DNA of 64,000 nucleotides from Corynebacterium tuberculostearicum (GCF_030506365.1 NZ_CP073092.1:1240001-1304000), one strand, 5' to 3'; shown: positions 39,337 through 49,377, numbered from the stretch's first letter. Numbers and translations are program-made. Notes: a model not told the origin generated them from the letters alone.

Positions 39337-39633
39337 GTGTCTGAGATTTCGCGTGATGAGGTAGCCCACCTCGCCAAGCTTTCCCGCCTGGCCCTCAGTG
39401 AGGAAGAGCTAGCCCAGTTTGCAACGCAGATTGATGAAATTGTTGATTCCGTTTCCGCGGTAGGAAACGTGGATACCGAGGGTGTGGAGCCGATGAGTCA
39501 CCCGCACTCCGTGGACGCCCCGATGCGCGAGGACGTTATTGTGCGCACCCTTACTGCAGAACAGGCTTTGGATCAGGCGCCGGCCGTAGAAGATGAGCGC
39601 TTCGTCGTGCCACAGATTTTGGGAGGAGAATAA
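39337..39633 (+). CDS. gatC: Asp/Glu-tRNA amidotransferase subunit C
   Basis: Small structural subunit of the GatCAB complex that turns Glu-tRNA(Gln) and Asp-tRNA(Asn) into Gln- and Asn-tRNA. It has 98 residues from GTG 39337, with GGATGGAG nine bases upstream, giving [20 protein letters not shown], the usual family start. The belt segment around GatA ([13 protein letters not shown] and MREDV) is intact. It directly abuts gatA (TAAATG). A 204-nt gap lies upstream toward the ACT gene; a -10-like TATGCA lies near 39311 but is weak. Confidence 0.94.
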   Translation: MSEISRDEVAHLAKLSRLALSEEELAQFATQIDEIVDSVSAVGNVDTEGVEPMSHPHSVDAPMREDVIVRTLTAEQALDQAPAVEDERFVVPQILGGE

Positions 39634-41121
39634 ATGTCTAACCTGACCGTTCCTGCGGAGGGCTTGACCTCCCTGACCGCCGCCGAGTTGGCGGAAAAGA
39701 TTCACTCCCGCGAGATTACCTCCCGCGAGGTTACTCAGGCCTTCCTGGATCGCATCGCAGAGACCAATGAGGAGCTTAATTCCTTCCTGCACGTGGGGGC
39801 GGAAGAAGCCCTCGCGGCTGCCGACGCCGTGGATAAGGCTCTCGATGCCGGCCAAGAGCCTGCTTCTGGTCTGGCAGGCGTGCCGCTGGCGCTGAAGGAC
39901 TTGCTCGTTACCACCGATGCACCAACTACCGCGGCATCCAAGATGCTGGAAGGCTACGTATCTCCCTACGACGCCACCGTGACCAAGCGTCTGCGCGAGG
40001 CCGGCATTCCCATCCTGGGTAAGACCAACCTGGATGAGTTTGCCATGGGTTCTTCCAATGAGAACTCTGCTTTTGGCCCAGCGCATAACCCCTATGACAC
40101 CGAGCGCACCCCAGGCGGCTCGGGCGGCGGTACCGCAGCTGCACTCGCTTCTGGCCAAGCGCCGCTCGGCATTGGTACCGATACCGGCGGCTCCATCCGC
40201 CAGCCAGCCGCGCTGACCAATACCGTTGGTGTTAAGCCAACCTACGGCACCGTGTCCCGTTATGGTCTCATTGCTGCTGCATCCTCTCTGGATCAGGCCG
40301 GCCCCTGTGGCCGAACGGTCCTAGATACCGCGCTGTTGCACGAGGTTATCGCCGGCCACGATGCCTTCGATGCGACCTCCGTGGATAAGCCGGTAGCGCC
40401 GGTCGTCGCCGCCGCCCGCGAAGGTGCCAAGGGGGACCTGTCCGGTGTAAAGGTGGGCCTCATTAAGCAGTTTGAGCGCGATGGCTGGCAGGAAGGCGTA
40501 ATGGAGAATTACCACGCCGCCGTCGATCAGCTGCGCGAGCAGGGTGCCGAAATTGTTGAGGTTGATTGCCCGCATTTCGATGACGCTCTGTCGGCGTACT
40601 ATCTGATCATGCCGTGTGAGGTCTCGTCTAACCTGGCACGTTTCGATGGCATGCGTTACGGCCTGCGTGCAGGCGATGACGGCTCCCACTCCGCGGAGCA
40701 GGTCATGTCCCAGTCTCGTGCGGAGGGCTTTGGCCCCGAGGTAAAGCGCCGCATCATGCTGGGCACCTATGCGCTGTCCGTGGGCTATTACGACGCCTAC
40801 TACCTGCAGGCGCAGCGCGTGCGTACCCTCATTGCGCAGGACTTTGCCCGTGCCTTCGAACAGGTTGACGTGCTCGTTTCCCCGACCACCCCGACCACCG
40901 CATTCAAGCTGGGGGAGAAGGCCGAGGATCCGATGGCAATGTACAACTTTGACCTGTGCACCCTGCCGCTGAACCTGGCCGGCCTGTGCGGCATGTCTGT
41001 GCCGTCCGGTATGGCGAGCGATACCAACCTGCCGACTGGCCTGCAGATCATGGCGCCGGCATTCGCGGATGACCGCCTCTACAAGGTGGGCGCTGCCTAT
41101 GAGGCTGGCCGCGATAAGTAA
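39634..41121 (+). CDS. gatA: Asp/Glu-tRNA amidotransferase subunit A
   Basis: Glutaminase subunit that releases ammonia for GatB. It has 495 residues of the amidase signature family. The Ser-cisSer-Lys triad is visible: Lys in LALKDLLVT (about 89), the Gly/Ser-rich [16 protein letters not shown] (about 156-170) and the cis-Ser and nucleophile Ser in [13 protein letters not shown] (about 179-190). The C-terminal [13 protein letters not shown] and TGLQIMAP are typical. GGGAGGAG precedes the ATG, which abuts the gatC stop. gatB lies 5.4 kb downstream, with pfkA between as in mycobacteria. Confidence 0.97.
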   Translation: MSNLTVPAEGLTSLTAAELAEKIHSREITSREVTQAFLDRIAETNEELNSFLHVGAEEALAAADAVDKALDAGQEPASGLAGVPLALKDLLVTTDAPTTAASKMLEGYVSPYDATVTKRLREAGIPILGKTNLDEFAMGSSNENSAFGPAHNPYDTERTPGGSGGGTAAALASGQAPLGIGTDTGGSIRQPAALTNTVGVKPTYGTVSRYGLIAAASSLDQAGPCGRTVLDTALLHEVIAGHDAFDATSVDKPVAPVVAAAREGAKGDLSGVKVGLIKQFERDGWQEGVMENYHAAVDQLREQGAEIVEVDCPHFDDALSAYYLIMPCEVSSNLARFDGMRYGLRAGDDGSHSAEQVMSQSRAEGFGPEVKRRIMLGTYALSVGYYDAYYLQAQRVRTLIAQDFARAFEQVDVLVSPTTPTTAFKLGEKAEDPMAMYNFDLCTLPLNLAGLCGMSVPSGMASDTNLPTGLQIMAPAFADDRLYKVGAAYEAGRDK

Positions 41122-41207
41122 ATCGTCGCCTGTGGAGTCCCTAACGATTCCATAAAGGTTTCTTTGCTCCCGTTGAATTTATATTCGGCGGGGGTAAATT
41201 ATTGGGT

Positions 41208-41702
41208 ATGCATTTCAAAAAGACCGCACTATTTTCGTTGACCGCCGCTGCGCTGATGGGTGCTGGAGCTGCCAACGCTGCGCAGGTCCCCGACATCGAT
41301 CCGGGGTTTAGCATGACCGCGCCGACTCAGTCTGACCTGATTTCTCCGCTCCCAGAGGGCGCCGAGAAGCTGGAGCCTCAAATTGAAGGACAGACCATCA
41401 CCGGCGAGCTCCACTCCGTCAAGGAAGATGGCAAACTGAGCGTCACCTTTGCCAAGGACCGCACCTTGACGGTTAATGATGGCTGCAATATCTACACCAC
41501 TACCTACGAGGTGGCCAAGGATGGCACCATCAGCGTGGGCGAGTTCAATTCCACCCGCGCGGCCTGCGACGAGCATACGCAGCAGCTCTCCGACGCCCTT
41601 CGCGGCCTCCTCGAATCCAACCCCTCCTTCTATAACCTTCCCGGCGGCACCGTTGCCTTGGGCAGCGAGAATGCTGCAGTTGAGTTCACGGTGGCCAAGT
41701 AG
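41208..41702 (+). CDS. Secreted META/HslJ-domain-like protein
   Basis: A 164-residue protein with a signal peptide (HFKKTALFSLTAAALMGAGA then ANA-AQ, cleavage near 25). The mature part has DGCNIYTTTYEV near 93-104 followed by GEFNSTRAACDEHTQQL, which matches the DGCN(R/T)x..G.Y core of META (HslJ) domains. Function unknown; META proteins in enteric bacteria are heat-shock lipoproteins, here no lipobox is present. TAAATT lies 7 nt before the ATG at 41208, suggesting a leaderless mRNA. A stem-loop follows. Confidence 0.78.
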   Translation: MHFKKTALFSLTAAALMGAGAANAAQVPDIDPGFSMTAPTQSDLISPLPEGAEKLEPQIEGQTITGELHSVKEDGKLSVTFAKDRTLTVNDGCNIYTTTYEVAKDGTISVGEFNSTRAACDEHTQQLSDALRGLLESNPSFYNLPGGTVALGSENAAVEFTVAK

Positions 41703-41727
41703 AAGCTAGCGGCACACAGGATAAAAG

Positions 41728-41761
41728 AATGCGCACCATGTCTGGGGACGTGGTGCGCATT
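41728..41761 (-). terminator. Stem-loop terminator between convergent genes
   Basis: AATGCGCACCA (41728-41738) pairs perfectly with TGGTGCGCATT (41751-41761), an 11-bp stem with a 12-nt loop. On the minus strand it is followed by CTTTTAT, so it best terminates the 107-residue gene at 41776-42099; on the plus strand it has no T-run but may still protect the META-like transcript. Confidence 0.75.
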
Positions 41762-41775
41762 TGTGTGGGTGGGGA

Positions 41776-42099
41776 CTATTTGGCGTCGGAAAGCGCATAA
41801 GCCGCGCCCGCCGAGGCTGCGGTGACGCTGAGTACCGCCGGCCACGCACCGATCTTCTTGGCCAGCGGGTGGGAGGCGCCGAATGCGCCCGCGTAGAGTG
41901 CGCACAGGCCGGCGGTGGTAGCTGGGGTGGTTTTCTTGGCCCAAGAGCGACCTGCCCATACACCGGCGGCGGCGAGGATTACGCCGCCCAGCGGGCGAAT
42001 GCCGGTCTCGCGGGCGGTGACCCAGCCACCGATGAGGCCGAGGGTAACAGTGGTGGCGGTAGAAACGTCTTGGGGCTTTTTGATATCGATCATGGACAT
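41776..42099 (-). CDS. Small hypothetical membrane protein
   Basis: A 107-residue protein with three hydrophobic stretches (about 16-30, 34-50, 62-105) rich in Ala and Gly, e.g. VTLGLIGGWVTARE and PLGGVILAAAGVWAG. No family is recognised with confidence; such proteins in corynebacteria are of unknown function. The ATG at 42099 has TAGACT 6 nt upstream, a leaderless arrangement. It is divergent from the MFS gene, whose own TAGACT lies about 22 bp away on the other strand, so the two promoters are nearly back to back. ATG 42093 is an alternative start. Confidence 0.65.
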   Translation of the reverse strand: MSMIDIKKPQDVSTATTVTLGLIGGWVTARETGIRPLGGVILAAAGVWAGRSWAKKTTPATTAGLCALYAGAFGASHPLAKKIGAWPAVLSVTAASAGAAYALSDAK

Positions 42100-42146
42100 G
42101 TGGCTAGTCTAGGTCGACATTTCTCGGCCCGCTAGACTCTAAGGCC

Positions 42147-43523
42147 ATGACTGTGGAGACGCATCTGCCGCCCGAGCGCCAAGCATGGCGCGCCATGCTT
42201 GCATTGTCCCTCGGCTTCTTTGTATCCCTGCTGGACCAATCCATGGTGGCGGTGGCGCTGCCTGACCTGCAGCGTGAGCTAAATGCAGGGGTGAACCACA
42301 CCATGTGGGTATCCGCGGCCTATTTGTTGGCTGTGGTGGTGCCGCTACTTTTTGCCGGGCGCTTGGGCGATGTTTTAGGCCAACGCCGGATGTTCTGTTT
42401 GGGCGTGGGCATTTTCGGACTCGGTGCGGTGGCGTGTGCCGTGGCGCCCACTATGGAAGTGCTCATTGCGGCGCGTGCCGTGCAAGGCGTGGGTGCGTCC
42501 CTCCAGATGCCACAGACCATGTCCGTTATCAATCGCATCTTTGCGCGTGAGCGCCGTGGACGTGCACTGGGTGTGTGGGGCGTGATCGGTTCGGTAGCGG
42601 CACTTGCCGGTCCACTCGCCGGAGGCTTTCTGGTCGGGCACTTTGGGTGGCAGGCCGCCTTTTGGGTACACGTTCCCTTCGTGGTGTTAGCCATTGTCTT
42701 CGCGCTGCTGTGGGTGCCTGAGCTGCCCACGACCGCGCAGTCTATCGATGCGCCCTCGGCCATCGTTTCGCTCATCGCCTTGGCGGCGATCGTCTTTGGT
42801 ATTCAGCAGGGCCCGGTGCTTGGCTGGGGATGGACGATTTGGCTGATCTTGCTCGCTGGAGTTGCCGCTAGCATCTGGTTTGTGCGATTGCAGGCAGCTG
42901 CCCAGGCCCGCGGGTCGAGTCCGTTGGTGCCGCTGGCGCTATTTAGTGACCGCAACTATCTGGCGGGCTCGGTAGGCATCATCGCAATGGGGTTTATGGC
43001 TGCCGCGGTGATGCTGCCCATTATGTTGTGGCTGCAGACCATGCAGGGAGTGCCTGCGGGCGAAGCCGGCATCATCGTGGCTCCTATGGCGCTGGTGTCT
43101 CTCCTGATATCCCCGCTGGCTGGCATCATGGCGGATTATGTTAATCCGCGGATTCTCGGGGTAATGGGATTTTCTATCCTTATATTCTCGCTGCTAGCGG
43201 CATGGTGGGTCATGCAGGTCGACGCCCTTCCGTGGGTCCTCGGGCTGCCTATTGCCGGCCTCGGCGTGGGGCAGTCGTTCATTTGGGGTTTCAACGCAGC
43301 TACCACCTTGCGCGATATCTCGCCGGAGCTCATGGGCGCTGCCTCCGGTGTGTACAACACCTCCCGCCAGGTGGGTTCCGTGGTGGGAGTTGCCCTGGTA
43401 TCCGCAGTTATGCAAACGGGTAACCCAGAGGCGGCAATTATTAATTCGCTGCTCGTCATCGTGGCTGCGCTGGTGGTGGGCCTGGTTTCTGCCCTAGGTT
43501 TTAGGGACACTCTGCAGGCCTAA
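42147..43523 (+). CDS. MFS drug-exporter family permease (DHA2-like)
   Basis: A 458-residue transporter with about 14 hydrophobic segments. Family motifs are clear: LDQSMVAVALPDLQREL in the first helix (motif D1-like LDxTIVNVALP form), GRLGDVLGQRRMF between helices 2 and 3 (motif A) and GVIGSVAALAGPLAGGFLVG (motif C), the antiporter hallmark. This indicates proton-driven export of drugs or metabolites; the substrate is unknown. No TetR-type regulator gene adjoins. TAGACT lies 8 nt before the ATG; a weak AAGG also lies close. It may therefore be leaderless. Confidence 0.9.
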   Translation: MTVETHLPPERQAWRAMLALSLGFFVSLLDQSMVAVALPDLQRELNAGVNHTMWVSAAYLLAVVVPLLFAGRLGDVLGQRRMFCLGVGIFGLGAVACAVAPTMEVLIAARAVQGVGASLQMPQTMSVINRIFARERRGRALGVWGVIGSVAALAGPLAGGFLVGHFGWQAAFWVHVPFVVLAIVFALLWVPELPTTAQSIDAPSAIVSLIALAAIVFGIQQGPVLGWGWTIWLILLAGVAASIWFVRLQAAAQARGSSPLVPLALFSDRNYLAGSVGIIAMGFMAAAVMLPIMLWLQTMQGVPAGEAGIIVAPMALVSLLISPLAGIMADYVNPRILGVMGFSILIFSLLAAWWVMQVDALPWVLGLPIAGLGVGQSFIWGFNAATTLRDISPELMGAASGVYNTSRQVGSVVGVALVSAVMQTGNPEAAIINSLLVIVAALVVGLVSALGFRDTLQA

Positions 43524-43547
43524 AAATCGCGCGCTAGATTGGTAGAT

Positions 43548-44579
43548 ATGCGTCTAGGTGTTTTAACGTCCGGCGGCGATTGCCCCGGCCTCAATGCTGT
43601 AATCCGTGCGGTAGTGCGTACCGCGTCCAATGAATTTGGAGATACCGTTGTAGGTTATGAAGACGGCTGGGTCGGCCTGATGGAAGACCGCCGCCGCGAT
43701 CTTTATGACGATGCGGAAATCGACCGTATTCTGTTGCGCGGCGGCACCATCCTGGGTACCGGCCGCCTGCATCCGGATAAGTTCAAGGCCGGCCTTGACC
43801 AGATTAAGTCCAACATGGCGGATGCCGGGGTGGATGCCCTTGTCGCCATCGGTGGTGAAGGTACCCTCAAGGGCGCAAAGTGGCTTTCTGATAACGGCGT
43901 GCCGGTAGTGGGCGTGCCGAAGACCATTGATAATGACGTTAACGCCACCGACTACACCTTTGGTTTCGATACCGCCGTTTCTGTGGCCACCGATGCTATC
44001 GATCGTCTGCACACCACCGCGGAGTCCCATAACCGTATCCTGATCGTGGAGGTTATGGGCCGCCACGTGGGATGGATTGCCCTGCATGCGGGCATGGCTG
44101 GCGGCGCACACTACACCGTGGTACCGGAAGAGCCCTTCGATATTGCGGAGATTACGAAGGCGATGGAACGTCGCTTCCAGATGGGCGAAAAGTACGGCAT
44201 TATCTGCGTGGCAGAAGGCGCCCTGCCAAAGGAAGGGACGATGGACTTCGAGGCCGGCGGCGTCGATCAGTTTGGGCACCAGACTTTCAACGGCATTGGC
44301 CAAGTAATCGGCGATGAAATCAAGGCACGCACCGGGTATGACGTGCGTACGACCGTGCTGGGGCATATTCAGCGCGGCGGCACGCCGACTGCCTATGACC
44401 GCGTGCTTGCTACTCGCTACGGCGTGCACGCAGCGCGCGCCATCCACGAAGGTGAGTCTGGCATGTGTGTTGCCCTCCATGGTGAGGATATTGACCTCGT
44501 CCCGCTGGAAGATGCTGTGGGTACGCTCAAGACGGTGCCGGAATCGCGTTATCGCAACGCCCAGGCGCTCTTTGGCTAG
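43548..44579 (+). CDS. pfkA: 6-phosphofructokinase
   Basis: Phosphorylates fructose 6-phosphate in glycolysis. The ATG at 43548, with TAGATT 7 nt upstream, gives 343 residues starting [20 protein letters not shown]. The nucleotide loop [11 protein letters not shown] (about 101) and catalytic [20 protein letters not shown] (about 124-143) place it in the actinobacterial PFK group. The lysine after Pro at PKTIDND is also found in PPi-dependent enzymes, so ATP versus PPi use is not fixed by sequence, though ATP is used by well-studied members. Later motifs [13 protein letters not shown] and [12 protein letters not shown] are intact. A strong stem-loop follows. Confidence 0.96.
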   Translation: MRLGVLTSGGDCPGLNAVIRAVVRTASNEFGDTVVGYEDGWVGLMEDRRRDLYDDAEIDRILLRGGTILGTGRLHPDKFKAGLDQIKSNMADAGVDALVAIGGEGTLKGAKWLSDNGVPVVGVPKTIDNDVNATDYTFGFDTAVSVATDAIDRLHTTAESHNRILIVEVMGRHVGWIALHAGMAGGAHYTVVPEEPFDIAEITKAMERRFQMGEKYGIICVAEGALPKEGTMDFEAGGVDQFGHQTFNGIGQVIGDEIKARTGYDVRTTVLGHIQRGGTPTAYDRVLATRYGVHAARAIHEGESGMCVALHGEDIDLVPLEDAVGTLKTVPESRYRNAQALFG

Positions 44580-44609
44580 AGGCATTCCGCGTTCCGAATA
44601 TTAAGATAG

Positions 44610-44639
44610 CGCTCCCACTGGGTGGGAGCGTATTCTTTT
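44610..44639 (+). terminator. Terminator after pfkA, overlapping the symporter promoter
   Basis: CGCTCCCAC (44610-44618) pairs perfectly with GTGGGAGCG (44622-44630), a 9-bp stem with a 3-nt loop, followed by TATTCTTTT. The TATTCT in this tail (44631-44636) also lies 7 nt before the start codon of the next gene, in the right place for a -10 box of a leaderless mRNA. Confidence 0.85.
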
Positions 44640-44643
44640 GGCT

Positions 44644-45627
44644 ATGAGTATCGATAGCATGACAGATAATCGGGTGGAGGTGCCCGCTGCGCCTTCCTCA
44701 GCGCAAGACCGCCAAGCGCTCATTGCAGCGCTCGGCTTTCCCGTGCTGGTGATTATCGGCGGCGTGGTGGGATACCTCGCGCCAGAGACCGCAGCTTCCT
44801 TCGCCCCGCAGGTCACCCCGCTGCTGGGTATTGTCATGTTCGGTATGGGCCTAACCCTCAAGCCGGTGGATTTTGCCCTGGTAGCACGCCGTCCGCTGCC
44901 TGTTCTCATCGGAGTAGTAGCGCAGTTTGTCATCATGCCGCTAGTGGCGCTCCTGGTAGTCGCGGTGATGGATCTTCCCGATGCTGTAGCTGCCGGCGTT
45001 ATCTTGGTGGGCTGCGTGCCCGGCGGCACGAGTTCCAACGTGGTGTCTTATCTTGCGCGCGGTGATGTGGCTTTGTCGGTGACCATGACGTCCATTTCCA
45101 CCTTGTTGGCGCCGGTCCTCACGCCGTTGCTGACACTGTGGCTGGCAGGGGAGTATATGCCGGTCTCCGCCTCCGCCATGGCGTGGTCCATTGTGAAGGT
45201 CGTGCTCATTCCGGTAGTCGCCGGCATTCTCATCGGCATGCTGGTTCCGCGCGTGGTGGCAAAGATTAACGCGGCGCTGCCATGGATCTCGGTTGCGGCC
45301 ATTTCGGCCATTGTGTGCATCGTGGTCGGCGGAGCGCACGACACCATCGCTACCGCAGGCGTACTCGTCTTTGCCGCAGTGGTAATCCATAACGCCTGCG
45401 GCTACGGCTTGGGCTACCTGGCCGGAATGCTGACCAAGCAGCCGGTTACCGCGCGGCGCACCATGGCCGTCGAGGTGGGCATGCAAAATTCTGGCTTGGC
45501 CACCTCCCTGGCATCGACCTATATGAACCCATTGGCCGCCCTGCCAGGAGCCGTCTTTTCGGTGTGGCACAACCTTTCTGGTGCGGTGCTGGCAGCCATC
45601 TGCCGCTATTCGGATTCCCGAAAGTAG
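44644..45627 (+). CDS. Bile acid:sodium symporter family transporter
   Basis: A 327-residue membrane protein from ATG 44644, with about nine to ten hydrophobic helices. Family motifs are TPLLGIVMFGMGLTLKP (about 58-74), ILVGCVPGGTSSNVVSYLA (about 119-137), and the sodium-site VEVGMQNSGLATSLAS (about 280). These fit the BASS/YocS group found outside animals, which carries organic anions such as pantoate or keto acids rather than bile acids. The substrate here is unknown. No ribosome site is seen; TATTCT in the preceding terminator tail could drive a leaderless mRNA. Confidence 0.88.
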   Translation: MSIDSMTDNRVEVPAAPSSAQDRQALIAALGFPVLVIIGGVVGYLAPETAASFAPQVTPLLGIVMFGMGLTLKPVDFALVARRPLPVLIGVVAQFVIMPLVALLVVAVMDLPDAVAAGVILVGCVPGGTSSNVVSYLARGDVALSVTMTSISTLLAPVLTPLLTLWLAGEYMPVSASAMAWSIVKVVLIPVVAGILIGMLVPRVVAKINAALPWISVAAISAIVCIVVGGAHDTIATAGVLVFAAVVIHNACGYGLGYLAGMLTKQPVTARRTMAVEVGMQNSGLATSLASTYMNPLAALPGAVFSVWHNLSGAVLAAICRYSDSRK

Positions 45628-45637
45628 GGGGATTCCG

Positions 45638-46423
45638 CTAGAAATTAATCGTGACCGCAGGATAGGACTCGTCTACGTACCAGGGTTCTTTCTGCACGGT
45701 CAGAGGGGGCTGGTCTTGCTCGAAAGATAGGGTGTCGCCGTCTTTGACGGTGGCGCCTTGCAGAACATGGTCTGTGATATTGGCCAGCTTGTAATAGAGA
45801 TCGGTGGGATCCATGGATTCGGTCGCTGTCTGGACTTCAGGGTGTCCGGCTTGGACCAGCCCAACGGTATAACCCAAGATCTTGTTTTCTTTTTGGGTAA
45901 GCCACACTGGGGCGATGTGCATTGGGGCAAGGTTGTCCCGAACGGCCTCGAGGAAAGTATTCGGCGCGATAGAAACGTTGCCGCGCGGGTTATGCACTAT
46001 CAGGCAGTCGGGGTGCTCGGCTACTACCGCGGTGGCCTTGGAGAGCAGCTCAAGGTGATCGCGGCGGGCTTCGCGGAATTGCTTCGCGCGATCATCTTCG
46101 GTCTCGCCGGGAAGCACGGACACCAGGATTTGTGCGGTGGCGGAATCGAGGCCGCGAGCATCCGCGCTCAAAATGGGGTGGAGGCCATAGCTTTCGCGGG
46201 TGGGAGGGGTATCGACGGCTTGGTAGTGCAATAGGAAGGACTCATCAAGCTCGACCATGATGCTTCCGGGATTTTTGCCCGGCGTGATATCTCCCAGGCG
46301 ATCGCCAAAAGTGGTGGTCAGGCGCTCGCTTACCTCTTCAGGGGTAGGGGCAGTGCGGAAGACTGCGATGTTGATCAATGGGGCATCGATAAGCGCGGCA
46401 TCAACGCTATGTGGTGTAGTCAT
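45638..46423 (-). CDS. Hypothetical protein, possibly DUF4261-like
   Basis: A 261-residue soluble protein with no clear catalytic motif. The order of segments ([56 protein letters not shown] with a fixed [27 protein letters not shown]) recalls DUF4261 proteins, which share a T-x-GL..GxPE segment; this assignment is tentative. The ATG at 46423 is chosen because TAAGCT lies 7 nt upstream; an in-frame earlier start would reach into the gatB leader. It is divergent from gatB and convergent with the symporter, 10 bases apart. Confidence 0.6.
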   Translation of the reverse strand: MTTPHSVDAALIDAPLINIAVFRTAPTPEEVSERLTTTFGDRLGDITPGKNPGSIMVELDESFLLHYQAVDTPPTRESYGLHPILSADARGLDSATAQILVSVLPGETEDDRAKQFREARRDHLELLSKATAVVAEHPDCLIVHNPRGNVSIAPNTFLEAVRDNLAPMHIAPVWLTQKENKILGYTVGLVQAGHPEVQTATESMDPTDLYYKLANITDHVLQGATVKDGDTLSFEQDQPPLTVQKEPWYVDESYPAVTINF

Positions 46424-46480
46424 AATATTCAGCTTAGGGGCGTGAGCGCGCGGGCGCATGGACGTATTAAGATGGCACGC

Positions 46481-47986
46481 ATGACTGCTGCGATGTATGA
46501 CCTGATGGACTTCGATGAGGTCCTAGAAAAGTTCGAACCGGTAATGGGCATGGAAGTCCACGTAGAGCTGGATACGGAAACCAAGATGTTTTCTACCTCT
46601 CCTACGAACTTCAACGCAGCGCCTAATTCCAACGTTGACCCGGTCTCCCTGGGCCTGCCCGGTGCGCTGCCGGTAGTTAACTCCAAGGGCGTGGAGGGCG
46701 CCATCAAGATTGGCCTGGCGCTTAATTGCTCCATTGCGGAGTCCTCTCGCTTTGCCCGCAAGAATTACTTTTACCCGGACCAGCCGAAGAACTATCAGAT
46801 TTCCCAGTACGACGAGCCGATTGCCTATGACGGCTACCTGGACGTAGTGCTGGAAGACGGCACCGAGTGGCGCGTGGAAATCGAGCGTGCCCACATGGAG
46901 GAAGACACCGGCAAGCTGACCCACCTCGGTGGTGCAGACGGCCGTATTCACGGCGCCACGGCGTCCCTGGTGGATTGCAACCGTGCGGGCATTCCTCTCA
47001 TTGAGATCGTTACCAAGCCGATCATTGGCGCCGGTGAGCGCGCGCCGGAGGTGGCTAAGGCCTACGTTTCCGCGCTGCGTGAGCTCGTTGCAGCCTTGGG
47101 CGTTTCCGACGCCCGCATGGATCAAGGCTCCATGCGTGTGGACTCCAACTTGTCCCTGCGCCCGGTGGGCCAGGAAGAGTTTGGTACCCGTACCGAGACC
47201 AAGAACATTAACTCCCTGCGTTCCGTGGAGCAGGCGGTTCGCTTCGAAATGCAGCGCCAGGCGCAGGTGCTCGAAGATGGCGGCACCATTGATCAGGAGA
47301 CCCGCCACTACCAGGAGACCGACGGCACCACCGCCAAGGGTCGTCCGAAGGAAACCGCGGAGGACTACCGTTACTTCAACGATCCGGACCTGCCGCCGGT
47401 CATCGCACCGCGCGAGTGGGTAGAAGAGCTGCGCCAGACCCTTCCGGAGCTGCCATGGGTTCGCCGTGCGCGCATCCAGGAAGAGTGGGGCATCAAGGAT
47501 GAGGAGATGCGCGACTTGGTCAATGCCGGTGCCCTAGACCTCATCGTGGATACTGTTGAAGCCGGTGCGAAGCCGGACGAGGCACGCTCCTGGTGGGTTT
47601 CCTACCTAGCCGGCAAGGCCAACGAGCAGGAGACCGATCTTGCTGGTCTGTCCATTACCCCGCAGCACGTGGCGCGCGTTATCGCGCTCGTCAACGAGGG
47701 CAAGTTGACCACCAAGCTCGCACGCAAGGCCGTCGATGGTGTGTTGGCGGGCGAGGGTGACGTCGACGAGGTCGTCGAAAAGCGCGGCTTGGAGGTTGTG
47801 CGCGATGACGGCGCCATCGAGAAGGCCGTAGATGACGCGCTGGCCGCCAACCCGGACATCGTGGAAAAGTACCGTGCCGGCAATAAGAAGGTCACCGGTG
47901 CCATCGTGGGTGCGGTCATGAAGGCCACCCAGGGCAAGGCCGATCCGGGCCAGGTCAATAAGCTCATCGCAGAGAAGCTGAACTAA
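46481..47986 (+). CDS. gatB: Asp/Glu-tRNA amidotransferase subunit B
   Basis: tRNA-binding kinase/amidotransferase subunit of GatCAB. The ATG at 46481 gives 501 residues beginning [14 protein letters not shown], as in other corynebacteria, with TAAGAT 7 nt upstream; several upstream ATGs in frame have no support. Visible elements are [21 protein letters not shown], the [19 protein letters not shown] stretch, [14 protein letters not shown] and the C-terminal GatB/YqeY tail ([21 protein letters not shown]). All active-site regions are intact. A strong terminator follows. Confidence 0.97.
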   Translation: MTAAMYDLMDFDEVLEKFEPVMGMEVHVELDTETKMFSTSPTNFNAAPNSNVDPVSLGLPGALPVVNSKGVEGAIKIGLALNCSIAESSRFARKNYFYPDQPKNYQISQYDEPIAYDGYLDVVLEDGTEWRVEIERAHMEEDTGKLTHLGGADGRIHGATASLVDCNRAGIPLIEIVTKPIIGAGERAPEVAKAYVSALRELVAALGVSDARMDQGSMRVDSNLSLRPVGQEEFGTRTETKNINSLRSVEQAVRFEMQRQAQVLEDGGTIDQETRHYQETDGTTAKGRPKETAEDYRYFNDPDLPPVIAPREWVEELRQTLPELPWVRRARIQEEWGIKDEEMRDLVNAGALDLIVDTVEAGAKPDEARSWWVSYLAGKANEQETDLAGLSITPQHVARVIALVNEGKLTTKLARKAVDGVLAGEGDVDEVVEKRGLEVVRDDGAIEKAVDDALAANPDIVEKYRAGNKKVTGAIVGAVMKATQGKADPGQVNKLIAEKLN

Positions 47987-47997
47987 GACCCCCACAT

Positions 47998-48054
47998 AGC
48001 CAGCCGCGTTTTCTCCTCAACGAGAGGGGCGTGGCTGGCTTTTTACGTTTTCCT
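47998..48054 (+). terminator. Terminator after gatB
   Basis: AGCCAGCCGCG (47998-48008) pairs with CGTGGCTGGCT (48030-48040) over 11 bp with one G-U pair; the 21-nt loop contains a small extra hairpin (CTCCTC/GAGAGG-like). TTTTTACGTTTTCC follows. Confidence 0.88.
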
Positions 48055-48121
48055 TGCCCGCTAGAGTTGGTGATTATTTTCGTTAGGCGAGGTCAGTGGG
48101 GTTACGCGTAGGGTCGTGGGC

Positions 48122-49174
48122 ATGACAATTAAGAGCAGAGTATTGCAAAAGGAAAGCCCTGAAGCACCATTCAAGGTCGTAGAAATTGAGCGCCGCGATC
48201 CGCGCGAAGACGACGTGGTCATTGATATCAAGGCCGCGGGCATCTGCCACTCCGATATTCACACCATCCGCAACGAATGGGGTCAAGCCCACTTCCCGCT
48301 GACGGTGGGCCACGAGATTGCCGGCGTCGTGGAAGCCGTGGGCGATAAGGTCACGAAGTTTAAAGTCGGCGACCGCGTTGGCGTGGGCTGCCTGGTGAAC
48401 TCCTGTGGTGAGTGCGAACAATGTCGCAACGGACAGGAGCAGAACTGCCTGAATGGCAATGTGGGCACCTATAACTCCGAAGACGTAGACGGCACCATTA
48501 CCCAAGGCGGCTACGCCCAGAAGGTAGTGGTCAACGAAAACTTTGTGTGCACCATTCCAGAGGGTATCGACTTTGATGTCGCAGCCCCGCTGCTGTGCGC
48601 CGGAATCACCACCTATTCGCCGCTGGCTCGCTGGCAGGTCAAGGAAGGCGATAAGGTTGCCGTAGTAGGCCTAGGCGGCTTGGGCCACATGGGTGTGCAG
48701 ATCGCTGCGGCAAAGGGCGCGGAAGTAACCGTAATTTCCCGCTCCCTGCGCAAGGAAAAGGAAGCCTATGAGCTGGGTGCGAAGCACATTCTGGCCACCG
48801 GTGAGGACGAAGACTTCTTTGCCAACCACCGTGGCGAATTCGACGTCATCTTGTCCACCATTTCTGCCCAGTACTCCCTCAATGACTACCTGCAGTTGCT
48901 CAAGCCGCGCGGCATCATGTCCGTTGTGGGACTTCCGCCGGAGGAGCTGGGGATTCATATGAGTAGCCTCGTTGGCGGCGGCAAGGTGCTTACGGGTAAT
49001 AACATCGGCGGCATTGCAGAGACCCAGGAGATGCTGGACTTCTGTGCCGAGCACGGTATCGGCGCCGTCATTGAAAAGATCGGCGTTAACGATGTTGACG
49101 ACGCTTATGAGCGCGTGGTGGCAGGCGATGTAAAGTTCCGCTTCGTGATTGACACCGCGACCTTCGATGACTAA
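48122..49174 (+). CDS. Zinc-dependent alcohol dehydrogenase (cinnamyl-alcohol/AdhC type)
   Basis: A 350-residue MDR-family enzyme that oxidises alcohols or reduces aldehydes with NAD(P). Catalytic zinc ligands are Cys in AGICHSDIHTI (about 40) and His in TVGHEIAGVVE (about 62), and the structural zinc cysteines lie in CGECEQCRNGQEQNC (about 94-108). The dinucleotide fold has VAVVGLGGLGHMGVQIA (about 179-195) followed by SRSLRKE, a hint of NADP preference. TAGGGT lies 7 nt before the ATG at 48122, so the mRNA may be leaderless. The substrate is not known; the class acts on aromatic and medium-chain aldehydes. Confidence 0.9.
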   Translation: MTIKSRVLQKESPEAPFKVVEIERRDPREDDVVIDIKAAGICHSDIHTIRNEWGQAHFPLTVGHEIAGVVEAVGDKVTKFKVGDRVGVGCLVNSCGECEQCRNGQEQNCLNGNVGTYNSEDVDGTITQGGYAQKVVVNENFVCTIPEGIDFDVAAPLLCAGITTYSPLARWQVKEGDKVAVVGLGGLGHMGVQIAAAKGAEVTVISRSLRKEKEAYELGAKHILATGEDEDFFANHRGEFDVILSTISAQYSLNDYLQLLKPRGIMSVVGLPPEELGIHMSSLVGGGKVLTGNNIGGIAETQEMLDFCAEHGIGAVIEKIGVNDVDDAYERVVAGDVKFRFVIDTATFDD

Positions 49175-49205
49175 AGCGTTAGGTTGATTTCGCCTAATCA
49201 CCAAA

Positions 49206-49219
49206 TGTGATTTATCACA
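49206..49219. promoter_or_regulatory. CRP/FNR-like palindrome upstream of the YkvI-type gene
   Basis: TGTGATTTATCACA has perfect 6-bp arms (TGTGAT/ATCACA) around TT. It lies 159 nt before the next start and 32 nt after the alcohol dehydrogenase stop. Its arms match the TGTGA/TCACA half-sites of GlxR, but the spacing is 2 bp shorter than the GlxR consensus, so the binder is uncertain. Confidence 0.4.
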
Positions 49220-49377
49220 ACATCGGTATGTGTCAGTAGGTGTTTAACGGGTCACTTACGTACCATTCCTTAAGGAACGCATACCGGTGTTGTGGGACCC
49301 ACGTGCTGGGGAGTGGGGGACAAGGGGCCGCGCGCACCAGTATGCGAGAGATATTCGCTACAAAAAGTTAGGCAACC

